Part shown: positions 40,693-49,466 of the stretch, piece after piece
Numbering within the stretch: the stretch's first letter is position 1
Layout: the number at the start of each line of letters is the position of its first letter
Assembly: GCA_017993835.1 (NCBI GenBank)
Contig: JAGOLX010000007.1
Span: 82,913 to 146,912 of the forward strand
Source: Phycisphaerae bacterium
GTDB taxonomy: Bacteria; Planctomycetota; Phycisphaerae; Sedimentisphaerales; Anaerobacaceae
Direction of reading: 5' to 3'
DNA: 64,000 nucleotides
Position numbers and translations under genes: made by a program
The notes under the pieces: generated by a model
Databases searched by the model: none
Told to the model about the DNA's origin: nothing
Seen by the model: the letters and a program-made list of their open reading frames with translations, nothing else

Positions 40693-41784
40693 TTACTTGA
40701 TCTCTTCGGCGATCCAGCCGCAGAGTTCTTGCACTTCCTGGAGCGTGATGTCGCCCATGTGGGCAATGCGGAAGGTCTTGTCCTTCAGATCGCCGTAGCC
40801 GGCGCTGAAGATCGTGTTGTGCTTGGCCTTGACGGCCTTGATGACGTCGCCGACGTTGATGCCGCGGGTGTTCTTGATCGTGGTCAGCGTGTTGGACGCG
40901 TACTTCTCCTCGCAGAACAGCTCGAATCCCTTGCTCTTCGCCCAATCCCGGCAGAAATCGCCCATCTTCTTGTGCCGGGCCCAGACGTTCTCGATGCCCT
41001 CGTTGACGAACTTCTGGCACTGGTAGTGCAGGCCCATGATGTGCGGGATGCTCGGGGTCACGAGCGTCTGGTTCTTCTCGGCGGCCTTGGCCCACTGGAT
41101 GAAGTCGAAGTAGTAACCGCGAGCGGGGACGCTCTTGGCCTTTTCGACGGCCCGCTTGCTGACTGCGGCAACCGTGAATCCCGGCGGCAGGGCGAACGCC
41201 TTCTGTACCGACGCGAACACGACGTCCCAGCCGAGCTCGTCGAAATGGATCGGCTGGCCGATCATGCCGCTGACCGCGTCCACGAAGACCAGCACGTTCG
41301 GGTGCTTGGCTTTCATCATCTTGGCGATGTCGTAGATCGGGTTCATCAGGCCGGTGCTCGTCTCGTTGTAGATCAGCGTGATCGCCGCGTACTTGCCGGC
41401 CGAGAGCTTGGCGTCGATCTGCTCGGGCAGGGTCGGCTTGCCCCACTCGACCTTGAGCAGATCGACCTTGCGGCCGCACTCTTTCACCACGTCCGCCCAC
41501 TTGTCGCTGAACGCCCCGCAGCAGGTGGCGAGCACCGTCTCGTCCGGGTGTACGCAGTTGCGAATCGACGCCTCCCAGAGCCCCGAGCCGCTGGAGGTGG
41601 AGAGGAAGATGTATTGATTCGTGAACAGCAGCTTCTTGAGCATGTCCACGACTTCGCCGTGGAGCACGCCGTACTCCTTGTCGCGATGCCCGAGCGTCCG
41701 TTGCGCCAACTGCTGCAGCACATCGTCTTTCACCTGCACGGGGCCGGGGATGAACAATCTCGGCGGGTTCTTCCAGTCTGCCAT
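40693..41784 (-). CDS. Class V aminotransferase (serine-pyruvate / phosphoserine aminotransferase-like)
   Basis: The protein is 363 aa. It begins with the family start FIPGPVQVKDDVLQQLAQ and H-R-D near residue 34. A phosphate-binding STSSGSGLWEASIRN lies near residue 63, the PLP-contacting Asp in VFVDAVSGMIG near residue 167, and the Schiff-base lysine in ASVQKAFALPPG near residue 194. Members transfer amino groups among serine, glyoxylate, pyruvate or 3-phosphohydroxypyruvate. Because the next gene (upstream on this strand, 16 bases away) is DUF1015, which clusters with serine-synthesis genes in anaerobes, a role in serine biosynthesis is the best guess. Substrate assignment needs enzyme data. 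Confidence 0.82.
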   Translation of the reverse strand: MADWKNPPRLFIPGPVQVKDDVLQQLAQRTLGHRDKEYGVLHGEVVDMLKKLLFTNQYIFLSTSSGSGLWEASIRNCVHPDETVLATCCGAFSDKWADVVKECGRKVDLLKVEWGKPTLPEQIDAKLSAGKYAAITLIYNETSTGLMNPIYDIAKMMKAKHPNVLVFVDAVSGMIGQPIHFDELGWDVVFASVQKAFALPPGFTVAAVSKRAVEKAKSVPARGYYFDFIQWAKAAEKNQTLVTPSIPHIMGLHYQCQKFVNEGIENVWARHKKMGDFCRDWAKSKGFELFCEEKYASNTLTTIKNTRGINVGDVIKAVKAKHNTIFSAGYGDLKDKTFRIAHMGDITLQEVQELCGWIAEEIK

Positions 41785-41800
41785 TTGCGCTCTCCAACAG

Positions 41801-43087
41801 TTACAGTTTTTGGATGGTCAACCCGGTGTACATCTTCGGGTAGAAGTACGTCGATTTGTGGGGCATCCGTTCGCCCGCGTCGGTGATCCTCGCGAGGTGC
41901 TGCATCTTGACAGGGTTTGTGAAGAAGGCAACCTGCTTGCGGCCGGAATCGACCTGGCGGATGATCTCGTCGATGGCGTTGGGCACGTCCTTGACGTACT
42001 CGACGAAATCGGAATTGCCCATCTTCTCCTCGGTCAGGCCGAGTTGCCCCTCCAGAATGAGCTTCTGAAGGACCGAGACGTCCAGCGTCCGCCAGGCCTC
42101 GCTCTTGTCCGGGGCCGCAGTTTCCATGAGCGACTTGTCTTTCAGGACTGCGACGTAGAAGTTCCCATTGCCCAGGTAGATGCCCAAGGGGGTTTCATCT
42201 CGCTCATGTACGGTCTTCATCATTTTGAGCATTTCTTGCTTATCGCCGATCTTCATCACGGTGAAGCCGGGAGCCAAACGCAGGATGAACTCCTGCCATT
42301 TGAAGCCATCGATGGCACCGACGACGCGGTGAGTTGCCAGGACCACGAGGCCCTTCTGGGCGGTGTTCGTGAAGGCAAGCATCTGGTACTTCGCGGCGGG
42401 ATTGCCGCTCTCGCGCATGTAGGTCAGCCCGGTCGTGTAGCGGTGGTGACCGTCGGCGATGATGACGCTCTTGTCGCCCATCATCCGCACGATGGCTTGG
42501 ATCCCACTGGCGTCAGTGATGGCGAACAGTTGGTGTCGCACGCCGTGGTCGTCGACGAAGTCCACGAGGGGCTTCTGCTCGGCCGCCCTGGTGATGATCT
42601 CGTCGGCGACGCCCTTCGGGTCATCGTACAGCATGAAGACCAGGCCGAACCGTGCGGCGGTCGCCTTCTTGAGGTTCAGGCGATCCTGCACGGGCTTGGC
42701 GAAGACCTGCTCGTGCGGCCGGACGACCTTGCCGAATTCCTCCAGCTTGCCCAACGCGATGAACGTCAACCGGCGGTAGGACACGCCATTCATCTCGAAA
42801 TCCTGGACATACCCGTAGATAGTGTCGCGGTCGTCGGGTTTCAGGGCACCCTCGCCGATCCATTTCTGGAGGAACTCAGCCGCGCGGGTGTACGGATTGC
42901 TCTGGCCGTTGTCCGAGGGGGCAGGCCTGCCTTTGGTGATCCGCACGATATTGTGTTCGCTCCGGCGGTAGAGTTCCTCTCGCTCGGCGTCGCTGATTAC
43001 ATCGTAGGGCGGCGCGATGCACCGGCCCACGTCGCCGACGACGCCCGGATCGAACCGAAACGCTTTGAACGGTCTTACTTCCATCAT
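41801..43087 (-). CDS. DUF1015 family protein, serine-pathway associated
   Basis: The protein is 428 aa from the ATG at 43087; a second ATG follows directly at 43084. Upstream codons would run into non-coding sequence. Typical DUF1015 marks are EVRPFKAFRFDP at the start, IAPPYDVISDAEREEL near residue 26, RPHEQVFAKPVQDRL near residue 122, and SVIIADGHHRYTTGLTYM near residue 207, the last being a probable metal or active-site segment (D-G-H-H-R). The family has no firmly established reaction to my knowledge. Its pairing with an aminotransferase points to serine or related amino acid metabolism. No export signal is present. Confidence 0.82.
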   Translation of the reverse strand: MMEVRPFKAFRFDPGVVGDVGRCIAPPYDVISDAEREELYRRSEHNIVRITKGRPAPSDNGQSNPYTRAAEFLQKWIGEGALKPDDRDTIYGYVQDFEMNGVSYRRLTFIALGKLEEFGKVVRPHEQVFAKPVQDRLNLKKATAARFGLVFMLYDDPKGVADEIITRAAEQKPLVDFVDDHGVRHQLFAITDASGIQAIVRMMGDKSVIIADGHHRYTTGLTYMRESGNPAAKYQMLAFTNTAQKGLVVLATHRVVGAIDGFKWQEFILRLAPGFTVMKIGDKQEMLKMMKTVHERDETPLGIYLGNGNFYVAVLKDKSLMETAAPDKSEAWRTLDVSVLQKLILEGQLGLTEEKMGNSDFVEYVKDVPNAIDEIIRQVDSGRKQVAFFTNPVKMQHLARITDAGERMPHKSTYFYPKMYTGLTIQKL

Positions 43088-43273
43088 CAGAGGCCTTGCT
43101 GTCCTTGCACCAACCGGGTTTCCAAGTGTAAGAAAGGCCGGATAATACCGGCGCCGGACCCGATTGTCAAGCAGGAACGCCTGCCCCCAGGGCGCCAAGT
43201 GTGCCTGCGTCGTCTGGCGGGTCCAGAGGACCTTGGTTCAACAGCATCTATAGGCTGCGCCTGCCACGAAGGT

Positions 43274-43382
43274 TGTCATTCCCGCAAACGCGGGAATCCA
43301 CATTCTGGGACATCTGCCACCGCATGACTTCTGGATTCCCGCCCCCGATCGCGTCGAGGGCAGGCTTTACGCGGGAATGATA
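43274..43382 (-). repeat. Bipartite GTCATTCCCGC...GGGAATCC repeat, copy C
   Basis: This copy starts TGTCATTCCCGC-AAAC-GCGGGAATCCA, continues to TTCTGGATTCCCGC and GTCGAGGGCAGG, and closes GCGGGAATGA. Reverse-complemented, the copy at 61872-61984 aligns to it along its whole length, so this copy is in the opposite orientation. The remaining parts of the 43088-43570 gap show no gene. Confidence 0.75.
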
Positions 43383-43570
43383 GAGCCCGCATGACGCCTT
43401 GGTGCATACGGCGATCCCACCTGCCAGTTTGGCACCCCCACCCCACGCCCCTGTAGGTGGTAAGTCCATTGGAGAGAATGGTTTATGGATTCTCCTCGTT
43501 CGGGCACGCAGTTTGCATCTGTTGAGTTTATACAGACAAATGATGTGAAACGGCATGTTGGAACTTACCC

Positions 43571-46162
43571 ATGAAATTCGAGAAGTTCACACTGAAAGCA
43601 CAAGAGGCACTGGCGACTGCCCAGCAGATCGCGATGGCGAAGTCACACACCGTCCTGTCGCCGCTGCATCTGCTCAGCGCCCTGTTGAGCGATGAGGGCG
43701 GCGTGGCCGAGATGACCCTCGCGAAGGCCGGCGCCAATGTCAAACGGATCCAGGACATGACCGAGAGCGAGTTGGGGCACCTTGCCCAGGGCAGCAGCTC
43801 GGGGCAGATGATGCCCGACCCCGTGTTCAACCAGGTTGTGCTCGACGCGCAGAACCGGGCCGACAAGATGGGCGACGAGTACCTCAGTGCCGAGCACCTG
43901 TTGCTGTCGCTGGCGGGCGTCCGGAGCGATGCGAAGGAGATTCTCGACGTCAATTCGGTGACCGTGCAGAAGCTCCAAGATGCGCTGAAGGACGTTCGCG
44001 GGGGTGCGAAGGTTACCGACCAGACGCCCGAGGAGAAGTACAAAGCCCTGGAGCGCTACGGCATCGACCTGCTGGAGCAGGCCCGCAAAGGCAAGCTCGA
44101 CCCGGTCATCGGGCGGGATGAGGAGATTCGCCGGTGCATGCAGGTCTTGAACCGTCGGACGAAGAACAATCCCGTTCTGATCGGCGAGCCGGGCGTAGGC
44201 AAGACCGCCATCGTCGAGGGTCTAGCCCAGCGAATTGTCGCGGGCGACGTCCCCGCCGGGCTCAAGAACAAGCGTGTCATCGGACTGGACATGGGCGCGC
44301 TGATCGCCGGCACCAAGTTCCGAGGCGAGTTCGAGGACCGCCTCAAAGCGGTGCTCAAGGAGGTTATCGCGGCCCAGGGGCAGATCATCCTGTTCATCGA
44401 CGAGCTGCACACGGTCGTCGGCGCCGGCAAGGCGGAAGGCGCCGTCGATGCAGGCAACCTGCTGAAGCCCTCGCTGGCGCGAGGCGAGCTGCGATGCATC
44501 GGTGCGACCACCATCGACGAGTACCGCAAGCATATCGAGAAAGACGCGGCCCTCGAACGGCGCTTCCAGCCGATCCTCGTCGAACCGCCGAGCGTTGAGG
44601 CGACCATTGCCATCCTCCGTGGCCTGAAGAACCGCTACGAGACCCACCACGCCGTGCGAATTACCGACGCCGCCATTGTCGCGGCGGCCACCCTGTCGCA
44701 GCGGTACATCACCGACCGCTGGCTGCCGGACAAGGCCATCGACCTGATCGATGAGGCCGCGTCCACGCTGAGGATCGAGAACGACTCCGTGCCCGCCGAG
44801 CTCGACGATATCCGTCGGGGAATCATACAGCTCCAGATCGAGCGGGAGGCGCTCAAGAAAGAAAAGGACCCTGCCAGCCAGGACCGGCTCAAGAAGGCCG
44901 AGAAGCAACTCGCGGAACTCGAAGAGCAGAATCGACAACTGACCGCGCAGTGGGAAATGGAGAAGGGCGGCATCGATCAGGTCAAGGCCCTCAAACAACA
45001 GACCGAGGAGGCCCAGAGGCAGTTCGAAGACGCCCAGCGTCGCGGCGAGTTGGAACGGGCCGCCCGATTAAAGTACGAGACCATCGCCAACCTCCGGAAG
45101 GAGCTGGCGGAGAAAGAGGGGCAGTTGGCCAAATCCGAGAAGGCCAAGATGCTGCACAACGAAGTGACGGCCGAGCACATCGCCGAGGTCGTCGCCAAGT
45201 GGACCAACATCCCGGTCACCCGACTGCTGTCGGGCGAGCGGGAGCGGCTCATGGCGATGGAGGAGCAGATCCGCAAGCGGGTCGTCGGCCAGGATGATGC
45301 GGTCCGCGCGTTGTGCGATGCGGTCCGGCGGAGTCGCGCGGGCCTGTCCGACCCGAACCGGCCGATCGGGACCTTCCTGTTCCTCGGGCCGACGGGCGTG
45401 GGCAAGACGGAACTGGCGAAGGCCCTCGCGGACTTCCTGTTCAACGATCCGAACGCGATGGTTCGCATCGATATGAGCGAGTTCATGGAGCAGCACTCGG
45501 TGGCGCGTCTCATTGGCGCCCCGCCGGGATACGTCGGGTACGAAGAGGGCGGCCGGCTGACCGAATCGGTCCGACGAAAACCCTATTCCGTGATCCTGCT
45601 CGACGAGGTGGAGAAGGCCCACCCGGACGTGTTCAACGTCCTGCTGCAAGTCTTCGACGACGGCCGGCTCACCGACGGCAAGGGCCGCACCGTCGATTTC
45701 AAGAACACCGTCATCATCATGACGAGCAACATCGCCAGCCAGCAGATTCAGAAGCTCACGGAAGAGCAGGGGGCCGACTGGGAGATCGAAGCCCACGTCA
45801 AGGACGTGCTCAAGCAGGTCTTCAAGCCGGAGTTCCTCAATCGCATCGACGAGGTCGTCGTATTCCACATGCTCAGTCGCGAGAACCTCAAGAGGATCGT
45901 CGATATTCAGCTCGGCTACCTGTCCGAGAGACTCAAGGACCGCAAGATCCGGATCGAGTTCACCGATAAGGCCAGGGACCTGGTCCTGGAGGAGGGCTAC
46001 GACCCGGTCTTCGGCGCCCGCCCGCTCAAGCGGACGATCCAGCAGCAGGTGGAGAACCCGCTGGCGATGGAACTGCTCGCAGGCAAGTTCTCCGATGGCG
46101 ACACGATCCGAATCGACGCCGGCTCCCGCGGCTTCGTCTTCGAGAAGGCCAACCAGTCCTGA
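43571..46162 (+). CDS. clpB: ATP-dependent disaggregase ClpB
   Basis: The protein is 863 aa, the normal length for ClpB. The N-terminal Clp_N repeats run from residue 1 to about 145 ([16 protein letters not shown]). AAA-1 has Walker [14 protein letters not shown] near residue 205 and Walker [15 protein letters not shown]. The coiled-coil middle domain (residues 400-525, for example [17 protein letters not shown]) is specific to ClpB rather than ClpA/C. AAA-2 has [15 protein letters not shown] near residue 608 and [16 protein letters not shown]. With DnaK it dissolves aggregated proteins in the cytoplasm. No CIRCE element is visible upstream; the gene stands alone. Confidence 0.96.
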   Translation: MKFEKFTLKAQEALATAQQIAMAKSHTVLSPLHLLSALLSDEGGVAEMTLAKAGANVKRIQDMTESELGHLAQGSSSGQMMPDPVFNQVVLDAQNRADKMGDEYLSAEHLLLSLAGVRSDAKEILDVNSVTVQKLQDALKDVRGGAKVTDQTPEEKYKALERYGIDLLEQARKGKLDPVIGRDEEIRRCMQVLNRRTKNNPVLIGEPGVGKTAIVEGLAQRIVAGDVPAGLKNKRVIGLDMGALIAGTKFRGEFEDRLKAVLKEVIAAQGQIILFIDELHTVVGAGKAEGAVDAGNLLKPSLARGELRCIGATTIDEYRKHIEKDAALERRFQPILVEPPSVEATIAILRGLKNRYETHHAVRITDAAIVAAATLSQRYITDRWLPDKAIDLIDEAASTLRIENDSVPAELDDIRRGIIQLQIEREALKKEKDPASQDRLKKAEKQLAELEEQNRQLTAQWEMEKGGIDQVKALKQQTEEAQRQFEDAQRRGELERAARLKYETIANLRKELAEKEGQLAKSEKAKMLHNEVTAEHIAEVVAKWTNIPVTRLLSGERERLMAMEEQIRKRVVGQDDAVRALCDAVRRSRAGLSDPNRPIGTFLFLGPTGVGKTELAKALADFLFNDPNAMVRIDMSEFMEQHSVARLIGAPPGYVGYEEGGRLTESVRRKPYSVILLDEVEKAHPDVFNVLLQVFDDGRLTDGKGRTVDFKNTVIIMTSNIASQQIQKLTEEQGADWEIEAHVKDVLKQVFKPEFLNRIDEVVVFHMLSRENLKRIVDIQLGYLSERLKDRKIRIEFTDKARDLVLEEGYDPVFGARPLKRTIQQQVENPLAMELLAGKFSDGDTIRIDAGSRGFVFEKANQS

Positions 46163-46170
46163 CGGGCGAG

Positions 46171-46305
46171 TCACTGCCTGCGGTTTCGCAAATCTCTGCG
46201 AAGCCTGCGCGGATCTCTGGCACAATGAAACAGACCGAAGACCACCACGCGGTCTTCTTCGACCTCGACCTCGACCTCGGGCAGGAATCGCAGGACGTAT
46301 GTCAT
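46171..46305 (-). pseudogene. Internally deleted ParE/RelE-type toxin (44 aa)
   Basis: The ATG at 46305 overlaps the antitoxin stop as ATGA, the normal arrangement. The product reads MTYVLRFLPEVEVEVEE, the start of a ParE-type toxin, then jumps directly to DRVVVFGLFHCARDP and RRLRRDLRNRRQ, the end of one (V-x-V-x-x-x-x-H-x-x-R-D-P is the family's last strand). About 45-50 central residues are missing without loss of frame. GTCGAG repeats at the junction (GAGGTCGAGGTCGAGGTCG) may have mediated the deletion. The active centre is gone, so the protein should be harmless. Confidence 0.65.
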
Positions 46306-46523
46306 TTCTGCGTCTCTATCCGATGGCGTAGTTCGTCGAGCGTGAGCAGTTCACCAGGACTCCTCTCGTGTTTGGCCAGCCGTCTGTCGAGTTCGGCGCA
46401 ATGGCTCTGGGGCATCGGAACGCTCGATGCCTCCGAGACGATGCTTTCCCAGAGGTCCTCCAGGAAGAGGATTCTCTCCGGGATGCTCAGCCTCGCAAGT
46501 TCAGGTACATCATCGAGACGCAT
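46302..46523 (-). CDS. Addiction-module antitoxin (Unstab_antitox type)
   Basis: The product is 73 aa from the ATG at 46523, with AGGAG at spacing eight. ARLSIPERILFLEDLWESI near residues 10-28, HCAELDRRLAKHE near residue 40 and LTLDELRHRIE at the end give the full pattern of the PF09720 antitoxins. It overlaps the deleted toxin by four bases. Because the toxin is gutted, this gene may survive as a neutral relic or protect against related toxins elsewhere; neither can be judged here. It is the second member of this family in the window (see 2318). Confidence 0.78.
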   Translation of the reverse strand: MRLDDVPELARLSIPERILFLEDLWESIVSEASSVPMPQSHCAELDRRLAKHERSPGELLTLDELRHRIETQK

Positions 46524-46729
46524 TCTTCGTACTCCTGCAGACACGTACCATCCAGTTCCCTTCAGCATGTTCCATGATACCCATTTAACAGCTCATCGCC
46601 AAGTTTTCCGTGCTGCCAGCCGGAGGTTCAGCGAATAGGACGACGAACGAGAGTTGATGGTGTCTCGTATTGTCTGTACAGGGTGGATTTCGCGGCAAGA
46701 GAACTGGTCTATCGGTCAAGGAGTCACAT

Positions 46730-47191
46730 ATGAGTAGATTGTCGGTGGGGGACAAGGCGCCGGCCTTCTCGCTGAAGGATCAGAACGGCAAGAAGGTCTC
46801 GTTGTCCGATTTCAAGGGTCGCAAGCTGCTGTTGTACTTCTATCCGAAGGCGGATACGCCAGGCTGCACGAGGCAATCCGTCTGCGTTCGCGATGCGTCT
46901 GCGGAATTCGCCAAGGCGGGTGTAGCTGTCGTCGGGATCAGTCCCGATCCTCCCGACAAGCAGAAGAAGTTCGACGACAAGCACTCTCTGGGATTCCTGC
47001 TGCTCTGCGATATCGATCACAAGGTGGCACAGGCCTACGGCGCCTGGGGCAAGAAATCCATGTACGGCAAGACTTACGAGGGGATCATCCGCTCCTCGTT
47101 CCTCATCGACGAAGACGGCAGGGTCCTTCATGCGTCCTACAAGGTCAAGCCTGAGGACACGGTGCCCAACGCCCGCAAGGTACTCGCCTGA
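46730..47191 (+). CDS. bcp: Thiol peroxidase Bcp / PrxQ-type peroxiredoxin
   Basis: The protein is 153 aa from the ATG at 46730, with AAGGAG upstream. PKADTPGCTRQSVCVRD near residues 38-54 contains the peroxidatic Cys (TPGCT) and a resolving Cys five residues later, the atypical 2-Cys form of Bcp. VGISPDPPDKQKKFDDKH and RSSFLIDEDGRVLH complete the thioredoxin fold. It reduces hydrogen and organic peroxides using thioredoxin, which is encoded at 51726. Cytoplasmic. Confidence 0.93.
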   Translation: MSRLSVGDKAPAFSLKDQNGKKVSLSDFKGRKLLLYFYPKADTPGCTRQSVCVRDASAEFAKAGVAVVGISPDPPDKQKKFDDKHSLGFLLLCDIDHKVAQAYGAWGKKSMYGKTYEGIIRSSFLIDEDGRVLHASYKVKPEDTVPNARKVLA

Positions 47192-47203
47192 TGCGGCTGC
47201 ATC

Positions 47204-48364
47204 TCACTTGGGGGCAGCCGAGCGGTTCTTCCAGAGTTCTACAGGCTGGAACGGGCCACTCCAGTTGCCGCCGATGAGGTCGATGTCGCCATCTGCACCG
47301 ATGTCGCCGGCCTGGATGCAGTGGGAGCCCTGGGTCGAGAGGACCTGCCTGTCCCATGCCGATCCCTTGTCGCGACTCACGAAGGCGACCACCTCGTCCG
47401 GGTCATTGCCCTGGTGCATTTCGGAAATGGCGATGTCGACAAGCCCGTCGGCGTTGAAGTCGGCGGTTGCCAGACCATGAATGACACACTCGATTCGGTC
47501 TGCCAAGATGTGTTCGGCCCAGCCCCCTTGTCGCGGGTCCGGCGGGGCCTCGAACCAGGAGAGCCGATGCCAGTTGCCCTGCAGTTCCGAGGGCGAGAGC
47601 ACGACATCGGGCCGGCCATCAAGGTTGATATCGGCCACTTCCACGCTGGCACTCGGATGCCATTCGCAGAATCTGTGGGGCTGCCAGGAGCCATCGAGGA
47701 TGCGGCCGTCATTCTCGAACCAGGAGCCGCCGATGACCACGTCCCGGTCACCGTCCCGGTCGATGTCGCCGAGTGCGAGCCCTTCGCCGTGTGGACATTC
47801 GAGGATCTTGTGTCTCCACGTATCACCCGCGTCCTGGCGCCACAGGTAGATCCTGTTGCCTGCGTTGGCCCCGAAATCCGACTGGTCCCGCGTGACGATG
47901 TCGAGCCGGCCGTCGGCGTCCAGGTCTGCCAACTCGATATCGTGCGTGCGGTGGTCCGTCACCTGATGGGCGGTCCAGTGGCTCCCGGCCGGACTCGCCG
48001 CTGGCAGGGGGTTCTCATACCAGATCAGCCCGCCCATGACGATATCGAGGTCCCCGTCTGCGTCGATGTCGCCCGCCTCGCCATCCACGGTCCGGTAGCC
48101 CCCGTCGGCGATGACCGCCTTCGTCCAGTCGGGATATCTGTACCAGGCCAGTGGCCCGGCCCGCCCCCCGATGACGATGTCCGGGAACCCGTCCCCGTCG
48201 ATGTCTGCGATGATCTTGGCCCACGGGTCCTTGACGCTGTCGTCAATGGCGACGCGCTCAAACGGGACCTGACCGGCTGCCGGGAGCGGAACCTGCCATG
48301 CCAGGACGATGCCCGATGCCAGGAGAACCGTCCAGTGTCTCACACCTGTCGCGACCTCACACAT
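47204..48364 (-). CDS. Secreted seven-bladed FG-GAP/VCBS beta-propeller protein
   Basis: The product is 386 aa from the ATG at 48364, with AGGAG upstream. The signal peptide HWTVLLASGIVLAWQVPLPAAG ends near residue 31. Seven calcium-loop repeats of the type D-I-D-x-D-G-x-x-D-I-V are present: DIDGDGFPDIVIG, DIDADGDLDIVMG, DLDADGRLDIVT, DIDRDGDRDVVIG, DINLDGRPDVVLS, DFNADGLVDIAIS and DIGADGDIDLIGG. This predicts a complete seven-bladed propeller of the FG-GAP/VCBS class. Such proteins bind polysaccharides or surface partners and are common in planctomycetes; the ligand is unknown. It converges on bcp. Confidence 0.85.
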   Translation of the reverse strand: MCEVATGVRHWTVLLASGIVLAWQVPLPAAGQVPFERVAIDDSVKDPWAKIIADIDGDGFPDIVIGGRAGPLAWYRYPDWTKAVIADGGYRTVDGEAGDIDADGDLDIVMGGLIWYENPLPAASPAGSHWTAHQVTDHRTHDIELADLDADGRLDIVTRDQSDFGANAGNRIYLWRQDAGDTWRHKILECPHGEGLALGDIDRDGDRDVVIGGSWFENDGRILDGSWQPHRFCEWHPSASVEVADINLDGRPDVVLSPSELQGNWHRLSWFEAPPDPRQGGWAEHILADRIECVIHGLATADFNADGLVDIAISEMHQGNDPDEVVAFVSRDKGSAWDRQVLSTQGSHCIQAGDIGADGDIDLIGGNWSGPFQPVELWKNRSAAPK

Positions 48365-48608
48365 CGCTCTCCTGCACTTTTTCTGATATACCACGGTATG
48401 TTGAACCGGGCCCTGTCGGGGACAGTATCTGCAAGGAGGATACCGCGGGGACGTAGGACCCCGCAAGGGTTTCTCTGGTGGTTCTTTGGATATCTATCGG
48501 CAGTCGTGTTGTGTTCCCGAATGGCCGGGGCTCTCCGGCGTCCCGGGGGCCGCATGTCGCGACCTTCGGGGTGTCCCTGAGTTTTTTCCTTACCGGCGTG
48601 AAAATTGT

Positions 48609-48637
48609 TTGCCTGTCACCGGGGTCGGGACTACAAT
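48609..48637 (+). promoter_or_regulatory. Promoter for the small HTH gene
   Basis: TTGCCT (48609-48614), a 17-base spacer and TACAAT (48632-48637). It is 54 bases before the start at 48691. The rest of the 48365-48608 gap shows no gene. Confidence 0.6.
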
Positions 48638-48690
48638 TCTCTGGTGGCTAAAGTCAATCCACAATGATTGATATGGAAAGGAGTCACGCA

Positions 48691-48882
48691 ATGGCCAGAA
48701 ACAAGATCAAGGGGGCGTGGACGAAAGACGATGTGAAAGAGCTCAAGAAGCTGTTCCCGAATCGCCCGACGGCGGAGGTGGCATCTCAGCTCGGCCGCCC
48801 CACGGAGGCTGTGAAGAAGAAGGCGTCCCGGATGGGACTGAGGAAGTCCAGAGTGTACATGAAGGGTCTGGGACGGACGTGA
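48691..48882 (+). CDS. Small SANT/Myb-like DNA-binding protein
   Basis: The protein is 63 aa from the ATG at 48691, with AAAGGAG at spacing seven. GAWTKDDVKELKKLFPN then TAEVASQLGRPTEAVKKKA and GLRKS give three helices with the Trp-start and the A-x-x-L-G-R-P-x-x-A-V recognition helix of a compact SANT/Myb-type HTH. The basic content (K/R-rich) supports DNA binding. It stands alone with its own promoter and a 580-base gap after it, as expected for a global or nucleoid-type regulator. The target is unknown. Confidence 0.75.
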   Translation: MARNKIKGAWTKDDVKELKKLFPNRPTAEVASQLGRPTEAVKKKASRMGLRKSRVYMKGLGRT

Positions 48883-49381
48883 TCGAGCGGTCGTCTCTCT
48901 TCTCATCGGGCCAACGGGTGAGGAGCGGCCGCGACGAGGGGGCATCGGTCCCTCGGCTCCGAGGGGCGTCCGGCCGGGTTTGAGACACATGGAAGCGACC
49001 GGCGATGAGGGCTGACCGGCGGTTGCGTTTCCTATCTGGCTGTGCTCCTCCGCTCTGGGCAGGGGACCACGGTCTTCGACATCGCGTTCCGGCCCGAAGG
49101 ACCCGTGAATCCTGGAGGTGTGGCCTGGGCGCTCTAGGGGAGGTGTCGTCCGTGTGCGGAGGAGCTTCGTGCTCGGACTTGACGAGGGGGTTTGCCGAAA
49201 CAGACATCGCTGGGACCCTGTTGGGTGCGCCCCGTCAGAGCGGTTCTCCAAGGGATCTTCAGGTCGCACGCGGCTGCAAGAGCCGGTGTGTCCTCAGTCC
49301 GCCCTCAGCGGAACACCCCCTGGAGCGCAGACATCCCGCCGCAAGATCCCTGTCTGCGAGGCACAAGACCGGGCAAATCGC
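48883..49381. other. 500-base stretch without a recognised gene
   Basis: Overlapping reading frames on both strands are present but none has a ribosome site, family match or normal composition. It does not match RNase P, tmRNA, SRP or 6S patterns that I know. An unrecognised RNA is possible given the promoter-bearing genes on both sides. Confidence 0.35.
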
Positions 49382-49410
49382 TTGACAGAGCCGCCTATCC
49401 TCAGTATCCT
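49382..49410 (+). promoter_or_regulatory. Promoter for the trpS cluster
   Basis: TTGACA (49382-49387), a 17-base spacer and TATCCT (49405-49410). It lies 56 bases before the trpS start. Confidence 0.6.
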
Positions 49411-49466
49411 CGCGGCGCTGATTCTACCCAGCTATTCCTGGTTCTTGTTTGGCTTTGGAGGTTGCC

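Noticed and set aside
49005-49385. A 126-codon frame before trpS
   Set aside because: No ribosome site, no recognisable family, overlapping frames on both strands of similar length, and a trpS promoter lies across its end.
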